Assembly (NCBI RefSeq): GCF_049446155.1
Contig: NZ_JBMSEE010000009.1
Coordinates: forward strand, 186,001-250,000
Source: Rivibacter sp049446155
GTDB lineage: Bacteria > Pseudomonadota > Gammaproteobacteria > Burkholderiales > Burkholderiaceae_C
Direction: 5' to 3'
DNA: 64,000 nt
Below the pieces are notes generated by a model. The model saw only the letters and a program-made list of their open reading frames with translations, did not search any database and was not told where the DNA came from. The position numbers and the translations under genes were made by a program. Shown here piece after piece: positions 8,139 to 16,166 of this stretch (positions are counted from its first letter, which is position 1; every line of letters starts with the position of its first letter).

Positions 8139-10235
8139 ATGCGGGCGTTCGGCGCCTTGCGTGCGCGCATCGCCGGCCGGCTCGGCTTCGAGCTCGAGTC
8201 CTGGGACCTCACCGCGCTGCTCAACGCGGCCGATCCGCGCGCGCCGCTGGCCGAGCGGCACCTGTGGCTGGCGCGGCTGTTCGAGTGGCTGCGCCATGCG
8301 CCGGCGCCGCGCGGCGATGCCGAGGCCGACTCGGCCGCGACGCCGCGGCCCGTGCTGCGGCTCAAGCACCTGCTCAACGTGCTCGACAAGCACCCCGAGC
8401 ATCGCGCGCGCGTGCGCGGCGTCGTCGCGGCGTTCTGGCGCGAGATCGACGCGGTCGCGCTGCTGGCCGACTTCGGCTTCGCGCCGCGCCAGGGCCTGCT
8501 GACCGAGCTGGGCGAGCGGCTGCGCCAGCGCTTCGTGCCGCTGACGGTGGCCACCACCGATCTCGCCGAGCTGTTCGGCCTGCTGTTCGCCGATCCGCGC
8601 GATGCCGACTGGCTGCGCGCGATCGACGACGCCACGCTGTCGCGCCTGATGGCCGCGTTCTCCGGCCTGAGCGACGGCGACGCGCAGGCCGAGGCCGGCC
8701 CGCCTGCCGGCCGCGACTGGCGCACCGTCGTCGCCGACGCGGTGGTCTTCCTCTCGCTGCAGGTCGCGGCCGCCGGCCTGCTGGGCCCGGTGCGCCAGCG
8801 CATGAGCGCGCAGGCCCTGCGCGAGCGGCCGTTCGACCAGCTCGTCGGCGTGGCCGAGCGCTTGCGCGCCGCCGCGCTGGCCGGCGACGAGACGCGCGCG
8901 CTGCAGGAAGCGCAGCTGCTGCGCGGCGTGCTCGACGCCTGCCGGCGCGCCGCCCACAGCGTGCGCGAGCACCTCGAGGAGCACGGCGTCTCGATCGGCC
9001 TGCTGTTCCAGATGGACCAGCTGCGCGGGCGCGTCGAGCGCATCGAGTCGCTGCTGGCCGGCTTGCTGGCGCCGGCCGGGTCGGCCGAGCGGCACCGCGA
9101 GTCGCTGCGCCTGGTGGCCGCGCTGGTCGAGGCGGCCGACGAGCGCCGCAGCGTGAGGGCCTTGTTCGCGCGCCAGTACTCGATGCTCGCGCGCAAGGTT
9201 GCCGAGCGCAGCGCCGAGACCGGCGAGCACTACATCACCCGCAGCCGCGACGAGTGGTACGAGATGCTGCGCAAGGCCTGCGGCGGCGGCGCGGTGATCG
9301 CCGGCACCACCTTCCTCAAGTTCGCGATCCTGGCGCTCGGCCTGGGCACCTTCTGGGGCGGCTTCTGGGCCGGCGTGAACTACGCGGCCTGCTTCGTGCT
9401 GATCCACCTGCTGCACTGGACGGTGGCAACCAAGCAACCGGCGATGACGGCCCCGGCGATGGCCGCCAAGCTCGAGGACGTCAGCAGCGACGAGGCCATC
9501 GAGGGCTTCGTCGACGAGGTCGCGCACCTGATCCGCTCGCAGGTCGCCGGCATCGTCGGCAACCTCGCGACGGTGGTGCCGGTCGTGCTGGCGGTGCAGG
9601 TCACTGCCGAGGCGCTGATCGGCCGCACGCTCGTGAGCCGCCACGATGCCGAGCACGTGCTGGAGACGCTCTCGCTGCTCGGGCCCACGCCGCTGTATGC
9701 CGCATTCACCGGCGTGCTGCTGTTCGCGTCCAGCCTGATCGCCGGCTGGGCCGAGAACTGGTTCGTCCTGCATCGCATCGACAGCGCGATCCGCTGGAAC
9801 CCGCGCCTGCTCGCGCTGCTCGGTGCGCAGCGCGCGGCCCGCTGGGCCGACTGGTGGCGCGCCAACGTCTCGGGCCTGGCGGCCAACATCTCGCTGGGCC
9901 TGCTGCTTGGGATCGTGCCGGTCGTGTGCGCCTTCTTCAGCCTGCCGATCGAGGTGCGCCACGTGACGCTGTCGACCGGCCAGATCGCCGCGGCGCTCGG
10001 CACGCTGGGCGCGCCGCTGTTCCACGAGCCGGCGTTCTGGTGGTGCATCGCGGCGGTGCCGCTGACCGGTGCGCTCAACCTCGCGGTGAGTTTCCTGTGC
10101 GCGTTCAAGGTGGCGCTGCGCTCGCGCGGCATCCGGCTCAAGGACCGCTCGCGCATCTACGCGGCGATCCGCCGGCGGCTGCGCACGCGCTTCATGTCCT
10201 TCGTCTGGCCGCCCCGGCGCAGCCCGGCGTCATGA
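8139..10235 (+). CDS. COG4389 'site-specific recombinase' family membrane protein
   Basis: A 698-residue protein of the family usually named site-specific recombinase (Gcr/SpecificRecomb). What is visible does not look like a recombinase: residues 1-380 are largely helical and Arg/Glu/Leu-rich with no recognisable catalytic Tyr or Ser motif. The C-terminal part has about five or six hydrophobic segments, including GTFWGGFWAGVNYAACFVL, NLATVVPVVLAV, AAFTGVLLFASSLIAGW and ISLGLLLGIVPVVCAFF. I therefore describe it as an inner-membrane protein of unknown function. It follows apaG closely. Its TGA overlaps the stop of the small minus-strand gene in the palindrome TCATGA. Confidence 0.85.
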   Translation: MRAFGALRARIAGRLGFELESWDLTALLNAADPRAPLAERHLWLARLFEWLRHAPAPRGDAEADSAATPRPVLRLKHLLNVLDKHPEHRARVRGVVAAFWREIDAVALLADFGFAPRQGLLTELGERLRQRFVPLTVATTDLAELFGLLFADPRDADWLRAIDDATLSRLMAAFSGLSDGDAQAEAGPPAGRDWRTVVADAVVFLSLQVAAAGLLGPVRQRMSAQALRERPFDQLVGVAERLRAAALAGDETRALQEAQLLRGVLDACRRAAHSVREHLEEHGVSIGLLFQMDQLRGRVERIESLLAGLLAPAGSAERHRESLRLVAALVEAADERRSVRALFARQYSMLARKVAERSAETGEHYITRSRDEWYEMLRKACGGGAVIAGTTFLKFAILALGLGTFWGGFWAGVNYAACFVLIHLLHWTVATKQPAMTAPAMAAKLEDVSSDEAIEGFVDEVAHLIRSQVAGIVGNLATVVPVVLAVQVTAEALIGRTLVSRHDAEHVLETLSLLGPTPLYAAFTGVLLFASSLIAGWAENWFVLHRIDSAIRWNPRLLALLGAQRAARWADWWRANVSGLAANISLGLLLGIVPVVCAFFSLPIEVRHVTLSTGQIAAALGTLGAPLFHEPAFWWCIAAVPLTGALNLAVSFLCAFKVALRSRGIRLKDRSRIYAAIRRRLRTRFMSFVWPPRRSPAS

Positions 10236-10346
10236 CGCGCCGTCGTCGTCGCCATCGTCGCGGCGACGCCCCGAGAACATGGTCCACCAAACGATGAAGA
10301 TCAACACGCCCAGCGCAAGCAGGGCTTCGAGCAAGAGCAGTCCCAT
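10230..10346 (-). CDS. Small single-span membrane protein (38 aa)
   Basis: A 38-residue reading frame: about 22 hydrophobic residues (LLLLEALLALGVLIFIVWW) followed by a basic then acidic tail RRRDDGDDDGAS, consistent with an N-out/C-in or tail-type membrane peptide. Codons are strongly G/C-ending like real genes here, whereas the antisense plus-strand frame in the same DNA uses rarer codons. It fits exactly between its neighbours: its stop shares TCATGA with the upstream gene's stop, and its start overlaps in CATG with a possible mltA ATG. No clear ribosome binding site is visible. Function unknown. Confidence 0.45.
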   Translation of the reverse strand: MGLLLLEALLALGVLIFIVWWTMFSGRRRDDGDDDGAS

Positions 10347-11544
10347 GGGGCCGATGCTAGCGGCGCTGGCTGGCGCGCTGCTGTTGGCCGGCTGCGGGCT
10401 GCTGTCGTCGACCGTCGAGCAGGCGCCCGAGCCCACCACCGCGCCTGCGACTGCGCCTGCGCCGGCAGCCGCGGGCAGCAAGGGCGCGACGATCGAGCGC
10501 GGCATTGCGCGCTGGCAGGCCGCGAACTGGTCCGAGCTGCCCGGTTGGCAGGCCGATGCGGTCGTTCACGCCTGGCCGGCGTTGGTGGCCAGCTGCGCCA
10601 GGCCGGCACCCGGCTGGGCCGAGGCCTGCGCCGGCGCGCGCCGCCTCGCGCAGGCCGACGAGGCCGCGCTTCGCGCCTGGCTGCAGGCGACGCTCGCGCC
10701 GTGGCGCGTCGAAGGCAGCGACGGCGGCGATGTGGGGCTCGCCACCGGCTACTTCGAGCCCTTGGTCGAGGCCTCGCGCGCGCGCCGCGGCGCGTTCACG
10801 GTGCCGCTGTACGCGCCGCCGGCCGACCTGGCGACGCGCAAGCCCTGGTACACGCGCAGCGAGATCGAGACGCTGCCGGCCGCGCGCGCCGCGCTGCGCG
10901 GTCGCGAGATCGCGTACGTGGCCGACCCGCTCGACGCGCTGATGCTGCAGGTGCAAGGCTCGGGCCGGCTGCGCCTGGTCGACGAGCGCGACGCGTCGGG
11001 CCAGCCGAAAGTGATCCGCGCGGCGTTTGCAGGCCACAACGACCGGCCGTATCAATCGGTCGGGCGCTGGCTGGTCGAGCGCGGGGCGTTCACGCTCGAG
11101 CAGGCCTCGTGGCCGGCGATCAAGGCCTGGGCGCGGCAGAACCCGCAGCAGGTGCCGCAGATGCTGGCCGCCAACCCGCGCATGGTGTTCTTCCGCGAGG
11201 AGGCGCTGGCCGATGCGAGCGTCGGCCCGCTCGGCGCGCAGGGCGTGCCGCTGACGCCGGGCCGCTCGATCGCGGTCGACAAGCGCTCGGTGCCCTACGG
11301 CACGCCGGTGTGGCTCGACACCACCGAGCCGCAGCCCTGGTCGCCCAACCCGCCGCCGGCACGCCCGCTGCAGCGGCTCGTGATCGCGCAAGACACCGGC
11401 AGCGCGATCACCGGAGCGGTGCGCGCCGACTACTTCTGGGGCTGGGGCGACGGCGCCGAGGATCGCGCCGGCCGCATGAAGCAGCCGCTGCGCATGTGGG
11501 TGCTGTGGCCCAAGGGCCAGGCGGTGCCGCCGACGGCGAATTGA
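10279..11544 (+). CDS. mltA: Membrane-bound lytic murein transglycosylase A
   Basis: Cleaves peptidoglycan glycan strands to 1,6-anhydromuropeptides at the outer membrane. A lipobox LLLAGC marks a lipoprotein. The body has the MltA double-psi barrel (VGLATGYFEPLVEASR, FTVPLYAPP, VQGSGRLRLVD) and the C-terminal 3D domain (VDKRSVPYGTPVWLDTT, RLVIAQDTGSAI, VRADYFWGWG with its catalytic-type Asp). The start is uncertain: ATGs at 10279, 10294, 10345 and 10354 are in frame. The later ones give a signal peptide without positive charge, the earlier ones overlap the small antisense gene, so the longest form is listed. Identity is firm, the N-terminus is not. Confidence 0.92.
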   Translation: MVHQTMKINTPSASRASSKSSPMGPMLAALAGALLLAGCGLLSSTVEQAPEPTTAPATAPAPAAAGSKGATIERGIARWQAANWSELPGWQADAVVHAWPALVASCARPAPGWAEACAGARRLAQADEAALRAWLQATLAPWRVEGSDGGDVGLATGYFEPLVEASRARRGAFTVPLYAPPADLATRKPWYTRSEIETLPAARAALRGREIAYVADPLDALMLQVQGSGRLRLVDERDASGQPKVIRAAFAGHNDRPYQSVGRWLVERGAFTLEQASWPAIKAWARQNPQQVPQMLAANPRMVFFREEALADASVGPLGAQGVPLTPGRSIAVDKRSVPYGTPVWLDTTEPQPWSPNPPPARPLQRLVIAQDTGSAITGAVRADYFWGWGDGAEDRAGRMKQPLRMWVLWPKGQAVPPTAN

Positions 11545-11548
11545 CGAC

Positions 11549-11579
11549 GGCCTGTTGACGCCTTGTTGGGGCTCGCGCC
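11549..11579 (+). repeat. 31-bp direct repeat, left copy
   Basis: Begins GGCCTGTTGACGCC and ends GGGCTCGCGCC, five bases after the mltA stop. It matches the element at 15368-15398 at 24 of 31 positions in the same orientation. The two copies bracket the lipoprotein/barrel gene pair. The remaining bases to 11759 (about 180) hold no gene I can support; AAGGAG at 11747-11752 serves the next gene. Confidence 0.5.
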
Positions 11580-11759
11580 TCTGCGGCGACGGGCCGCTGC
11601 CGGCCGCGAGCCCACAAAGGCCGCGTGAACTTCCGCACGCGCGCCCACGGCCCGTTCAGCCGTTCGGTCGATGGTGTGCTCCAGCCGCGTCTCGAACAAT
11701 TCCTGACGCGAGCCACGCAGTGCGTGGGCCATCGCCCCAACAACTCAAGGAGCATGACG

Positions 11760-14180
11760 TTGCAGCAACGTTCACTATGGGCCGCCATGTTGAGCGCCGG
11801 CCTGCTGGCCGCGTGTGGTGGCGGTGACAGTTCGTCCACCCCCACCGACCCCACCACCAACAGCGCCAGCGTGGCGCTCAGCGGCACCGCCGCCAAGGGC
11901 CTGATGGCCAACGCCGACGTGACGGCGCATGCCGTCAATGCCGACGGCAGCATCGCCGCCGCGGCACTGGCCTCCACCACCACTGACGCCCAGGGCCACT
12001 ACGCGCTGAGCTTCACGGCGGTCAAGGGCCAGCCGCATGTGGTCAAGGTCACCGCCAACGCCAACACCACGCATCTCGACGAGGTGAGCGGCCAGTCGCA
12101 GGCGCTGCCGGTCGGCTTCTCGATGCGCACGCTGCTGGCGCCGGCCACCACCGACACGGTGACCACCAGCGCGAGCATCACGCCGTTCAGCGAGATGGCC
12201 GTGGCCGCCGCCGAAGAAGCCGATGGCGGCGTCACGGCCGCCAACGCCGCGCAGGCCGTCACCACCGTGAGCCAGTTGCTGGGCTTCAATCCCAGCAGCG
12301 TCGTGCCCACCAGCGTCAACGACACCGACGCCAGCGCCGACCAGCAGAAGCTGGCGCTGATGCTGACCGCCGTGTCGCAGCTGGCCGCCAGCGACGCGCT
12401 CGGCTGCAACAGCGGCAGCGCCGGCGACAAGACCCAGTGCGTCGTGAACGCGCTGGCCGACGCCGCGTCGCTGTCGACCATCAAGCTCCAGACCGGCAGC
12501 ACCGACGTGTCGGCCGCGCTCGCCGGCGCGCTCGACGCCGTGGTGGCCGACCCCGCCCTGGTCGGCGCGGCGAACCCGAGCATCGTGAGCGCGATCAAGA
12601 CCAACATCACCTGCACCGGCAGCGCCTGCACGGCCGTGGCGGCCAGCACCGTCACGCCGATCGAGGCGGCCACGACGCTGTTCACCAACATCAAGTCCGA
12701 CTGGACCGAGCTGTTCAGCCGCGGCGGCGTGAGCTCGATCGCGACCGGCGCGGCCAATGCCGAAGCGTGGAAGTTCAGCCAGGCGATGAAGGGCGTGCAG
12801 GTGCCCGCCGAGATGGTGCTGAAGGACGCCGGCGTGCTGCTGATGGCGGTGGACCTGTACAACGACTACAAGTCCGGCCGTGAAAGCGTGCCCGACCGCG
12901 TGCGGGCTCCGGACGTGACCGCCAACGACGGGATGTTCGACTACTCGAGCTTCTGGGGCGTGGGCTGCTCGCTGTACCAGGACGGCAATGCCACGGTGCT
13001 TGCGACGGCGCCCGAGAACGCCAACTTCATCGGCTGCGGCGCGCGTTACTACGTGACGCAGAGCGTCTCGGGCAGCACCACGACGACCACCGAGTGGCGT
13101 CACGGCTTCACGCTGACGCCCAACGCCGACGGCAGCTTCGGCTACACGACGCGGGCGCGCCAGCGCATCAGGAGCTGCACGGTCGGCAGCCCGTGCACGT
13201 TCCAGAACGTCAACCTGCAGTCCGCCTTCTACGCCGGCACCGTGGCGCCGACGCTGACCGGCACGTTCGGTCGCATCACGGCCTTCACGATCGAAGGCGA
13301 GCTGGGCGGCGCGTTCAAGTCCGGCACCACCGAGCTGGCCAACGACCACCACAGCTGGTCGCTCAGCGGCACGCGCGCGATCGGCGCCGACAACATGTCG
13401 TCGACCACCTTCCAGGGCGAACTGGTGGCGTTCAATGCCGACGGCAGCACGGCCGGCACGCTGAAGGTCAGCAACGGCTCGAGCAACGAAACGCCGGTGT
13501 GGCGCGACCAGTTCGACAACGAGGTCGAGCCGGGTTCCGCCACCGCGGTGGCGCCGTTCGGCGGCACGCTGTCGGGCGCAGCGATGACGATCACCTGGAC
13601 GACGCCGGCAGCCGAGTTCGAAGGCACGTTCTCGGCCGGCGACTCGGTGTGGGACACCAGTGGCACCCGCCTGGCGCCCACCAAGGTCACGCTGGCCGGC
13701 GCCTTCCGCAACATCGAGGCAGGGCAGGTGACGGAGTTCCTGAGCGGCCGCATCGACGCCACGCTGGACGGATGGGCGAGCTACGACGCGCAGGCGGACG
13801 ACTCGGCGGCCAACCACTACACGGTCGCCGCCACGTTCACCGGCAAGGTCACCGCGCCGACGCGCCCGGTGCTGGAGCTCACCGCCAGCACCTCGCTGAA
13901 GAGCCACGAGCAGGATGTCTCGGCGGTGAGCCTGCAATACCGCAGCATCGTCGCGGGCGCGCCGCGCACTGTCATCTCGCTGACCGGCCTTCGCGGCAGC
14001 GACGGCGTGATGAGCTTCGCGCTCAACGAGGCGGCATCGAACCTGTCGTTGACCTGGTCCGACGGCGCCAGCACCGGCAACCTGATGCAAGGCAGCACGC
14101 TCGTCGGCACGATCGACGAGAACACGAAGATGCTGACCTTCACCAACAACGAGTTCATCTCGCTGGACATCGGCCTGTAG
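11760..14180 (+). CDS. Large surface/periplasmic lipoprotein of unknown function
   Basis: An 806-residue lipoprotein with the lipobox LLAAC at Cys19 followed by GGGDSSSTPT. Residues about 35-110 resemble a carboxypeptidase-regulatory (Ig-like) domain (ALSGTAAKGLMANADV ... TDAQGHYALSF). The remainder is Ser/Thr/Ala-rich with many beta-strand patterns and no catalytic motif I can identify. A TTG start at 11760 is preferred because AAGGAG lies seven bases upstream; the in-frame ATG at 11754 would leave one base between that site and the start. A strong intrinsic terminator follows. The next gene encodes a secreted barrel-like protein, so both may act at the cell surface. Confidence 0.75.
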   Translation: MQQRSLWAAMLSAGLLAACGGGDSSSTPTDPTTNSASVALSGTAAKGLMANADVTAHAVNADGSIAAAALASTTTDAQGHYALSFTAVKGQPHVVKVTANANTTHLDEVSGQSQALPVGFSMRTLLAPATTDTVTTSASITPFSEMAVAAAEEADGGVTAANAAQAVTTVSQLLGFNPSSVVPTSVNDTDASADQQKLALMLTAVSQLAASDALGCNSGSAGDKTQCVVNALADAASLSTIKLQTGSTDVSAALAGALDAVVADPALVGAANPSIVSAIKTNITCTGSACTAVAASTVTPIEAATTLFTNIKSDWTELFSRGGVSSIATGAANAEAWKFSQAMKGVQVPAEMVLKDAGVLLMAVDLYNDYKSGRESVPDRVRAPDVTANDGMFDYSSFWGVGCSLYQDGNATVLATAPENANFIGCGARYYVTQSVSGSTTTTTEWRHGFTLTPNADGSFGYTTRARQRIRSCTVGSPCTFQNVNLQSAFYAGTVAPTLTGTFGRITAFTIEGELGGAFKSGTTELANDHHSWSLSGTRAIGADNMSSTTFQGELVAFNADGSTAGTLKVSNGSSNETPVWRDQFDNEVEPGSATAVAPFGGTLSGAAMTITWTTPAAEFEGTFSAGDSVWDTSGTRLAPTKVTLAGAFRNIEAGQVTEFLSGRIDATLDGWASYDAQADDSAANHYTVAATFTGKVTAPTRPVLELTASTSLKSHEQDVSAVSLQYRSIVAGAPRTVISLTGLRGSDGVMSFALNEAASNLSLTWSDGASTGNLMQGSTLVGTIDENTKMLTFTNNEFISLDIGL

Positions 14181-14209
14181 GCAGCCCGCTTCCACGCGCA
14201 AGCCGATGC

Positions 14210-14237
14210 GGGGCCCGGTCACGCCGGGCCCCTTTTT
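14210..14237 (+). terminator. Rho-independent terminator
   Basis: Perfect 9-bp stem GGGGCCCGG / CCGGGCCCC with a TCACG loop, followed directly by five T residues. It lies 30 bp after the lipoprotein stop and just before the next gene's GTG, so it would reduce read-through between the two genes. Confidence 0.9.
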
Positions 14238-14251
14238 CATGGGTGGTTCCC

Positions 14252-15367
14252 GTGCATTCCAAGAAACACAGAAGCGCCGTCGCGCTGGCGGCCCTCGCAT
14301 CGCTGTGGGCGGGTGGGGTCGCGGCACAGGCCGAGCCGGCTGAGCCCGCGCGTGCATGGGCCTTCTCGGCCCGTTCGGTGCATCACGGCGAAGCGGTGCC
14401 GCTCGCGGCCATCGACGACGAAGACCAGGCCCTCGCGCGGCTGGACCCACGTTCGGGCCGCAACATCGCCTACGTCGACGACGAGGCGCGCCTGAGCCTG
14501 GCCGCCGGCGCGTGGACCTGGAGCCTGCTGGCGCGCAGCAGCGCGCTGCTGGTGACCGACGAGTCCACGCTCGAGCTGGTCCGGCAGGTCACCAGCGACG
14601 TCATGTCGGCGTCCGACCGTCGATGGTCGGCGCGGGTGCGCTACGAGTCCTTCCAGGGCGGCGGGCTCGAAGCCGGCTACCGCTTTGCGCCCGCCGCGCA
14701 ATGGCAAGCCGGCGTGGCGGCGCAGCTGCTGCAACTGCGCCACTGGCGCCGGCGCACGCTCGACGGCCAGGTGCAGTTCGAGAGCGCCAGCAGCACCTAT
14801 GCCTTCGACCTGAAGTCCACGCAGGCCGACGACCGCTTGCGCTTTCCGTTCCAGGGGTCGACGGGCGACAGCGGCGCCGGGCTCCTGCTGGCCGCGGATG
14901 CGGCCTGGCGCAACGAGCGCTGGGCCGCCTCGCTCGGCGTGCGCGACCTGGGCTGGCTGCGCTGGAGCCGGCTGCCGCAGCAGCTCGCCACGCTATCGAC
15001 GCAGACCCAGAGCTACGACGCCGACGGCTTCGTCATCTACAAGCCGCTGGTCGAGGGCCGCAACCGCCAGCAGGGCTACACGCACCGGCTGCCCGGCTGG
15101 TGGACCGCACGCGCCAGCTGGCGCGCGGCGAACGCCGGCGAGTTCGAGCTGAGCAGCGACTGGGTGCAGGACTTCGGCGCGCTGCCGGCCGTGGCCTGGC
15201 GCCAGCGGTTCGCCGACGTCGACCTGGGGCTGCATTGGCGTTTCCACGAGCGGCGCGCCGGCGTGGCGCTCGGCTGGCGCGGCTGGCAGCTGCGCGCCGG
15301 CGTCGACCGGTTCGGTTCGCAGCAGCGGTCGCGCGAACTGGCGGTGGGGGGAAGTTGGACCTTCTAG
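14252..15367 (+). CDS. Secreted protein, probable outer-membrane beta-barrel
   Basis: A 371-residue protein with a signal peptide (SKKHRSAVALAALASLWAGG to about residue 26). The body is rich in alternating hydrophobic/polar strands and aromatic residues, e.g. RWSARVRYESFQGGGLEAGYRF, WWTARASWRAANAGEFELSSDW and VDLGLHWRFHERRAGVALGWRGW. It ends GGSWTF with a terminal Phe, as is usual for outer-membrane barrels. No enzyme motif is seen. GTG start with GGTGG five bases upstream. It follows the large lipoprotein and ends where the second 31-bp repeat begins. The family is not recognised. Confidence 0.65.
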   Translation: MHSKKHRSAVALAALASLWAGGVAAQAEPAEPARAWAFSARSVHHGEAVPLAAIDDEDQALARLDPRSGRNIAYVDDEARLSLAAGAWTWSLLARSSALLVTDESTLELVRQVTSDVMSASDRRWSARVRYESFQGGGLEAGYRFAPAAQWQAGVAAQLLQLRHWRRRTLDGQVQFESASSTYAFDLKSTQADDRLRFPFQGSTGDSGAGLLLAADAAWRNERWAASLGVRDLGWLRWSRLPQQLATLSTQTQSYDADGFVIYKPLVEGRNRQQGYTHRLPGWWTARASWRAANAGEFELSSDWVQDFGALPAVAWRQRFADVDLGLHWRFHERRAGVALGWRGWQLRAGVDRFGSQQRSRELAVGGSWTF

Positions 15368-15398
15368 GGCCTGTCAACGCTATGGGAGGGCTCGCGCC
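15368..15398 (+). repeat. 31-bp direct repeat, right copy
   Basis: Starts at the base after the barrel gene's TAG. Same orientation as the copy at 11549-11579 and identical at 24 of 31 positions, including GGCCTGT, ACGC and GGGCTCGCGCC. Both copies lie at a gene 3' end. Confidence 0.5.
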
Positions 15399-15408
15399 GG
15401 GGGCAGGC

Positions 15409-16044
15409 CTAAGCCCCTTGCGGCAGGCGCAAGCCCAGGCGCGCGGCGGCCAGCACGGCCTGGGTGCGGCTGTTGACCTCGAGGCGTCGAAAGATCGCGA
15501 GCAGGTGGGTCTTGACGGTGGACTCTGACAGGTCGAGCGCCCGGCCGATCAGCTTGTTGCTCTTGCCTTGAAGCAGCAACTGCAGCACCTGCACCTGGCG
15601 CGGCGAGAGCGCATCGATCACGGTCGCATCGTCGGTGCCCGGTGCGTCGGTCGCCAACGCCTGGGCGGGCAGGTACACGCCGCCATCGAGCACCGTGCGC
15701 AGCGCGTCGGCCAGTTCCGTCCCACGCGCGACCTTCGGAACGAAGCCCGCGGCACCGGCGTCGATCGCCGCGACGATGGTGTCGCGCCGCGCATCGGCCG
15801 ACAGGACCACCACCGTCAACTCCGGCAGGGCATCGCGCAGCGCCGCAAGGCTGGCCATGCCATGGCTGTCGGCCAGACCGAGATCGAGCAGCACCAGCGC
15901 GATGTCGCCATGCTCGCGCGCCACCTCGACGGCCTGCCCGATGTTGTCGGCCTCGAGCAGCCTGAACTCCGGCAGGTGGTGCGCGAACAGCAGCACGAGC
16001 GCTTCGCGGAACAAGGCGTGGTCGTCGATCAGCAGGACGTTCAT
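15409..16044 (-). CDS. LuxR/NarL-type response regulator
   Basis: A 211-residue two-component regulator. The receiver domain (1-120) has the acidic pair in LLIDDH, phospho-acceptor Asp54 in LLDLGLADSHG, and the Lys of FVPKVA. The C-terminal LuxR-type HTH (about 140-205) reads LSPRQVQVLQLLLQGKSNKLI ending in the recognition helix SESTVKTHLLAIF. It is divergently transcribed from a hybrid histidine kinase 122 bp away, so the two probably form one signalling pair acting on unknown targets. No strong ribosome binding site precedes the ATG, only GCGGA. Confidence 0.92.
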   Translation of the reverse strand: MNVLLIDDHALFREALVLLFAHHLPEFRLLEADNIGQAVEVAREHGDIALVLLDLGLADSHGMASLAALRDALPELTVVVLSADARRDTIVAAIDAGAAGFVPKVARGTELADALRTVLDGGVYLPAQALATDAPGTDDATVIDALSPRQVQVLQLLLQGKSNKLIGRALDLSESTVKTHLLAIFRRLEVNSRTQAVLAAARLGLRLPQGA

Positions 16045-16166
16045 TCCGCGTGGCGCGAATGCGCCGTTGAAGGTCTCGAGAATTATTCCACGCGCACTCG
16101 CGGGCGCCGGGCCATGCAGCCGACAGCGGCCGCGGCCCGCGCGCACGCCGGATATTCTGCGGACCC

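Noticed and set aside
11775..14450. 891-codon minus-strand frame opposite the large lipoprotein
   Set aside because: No domain or plausible start context, Gly/Arg/His-rich; shadow frame.
11545..15408. Insertion sequence or transposon around the lipoprotein pair
   Set aside because: No transposase and no terminal inverted repeats; only the related direct repeats are present, which is recorded as a finding.
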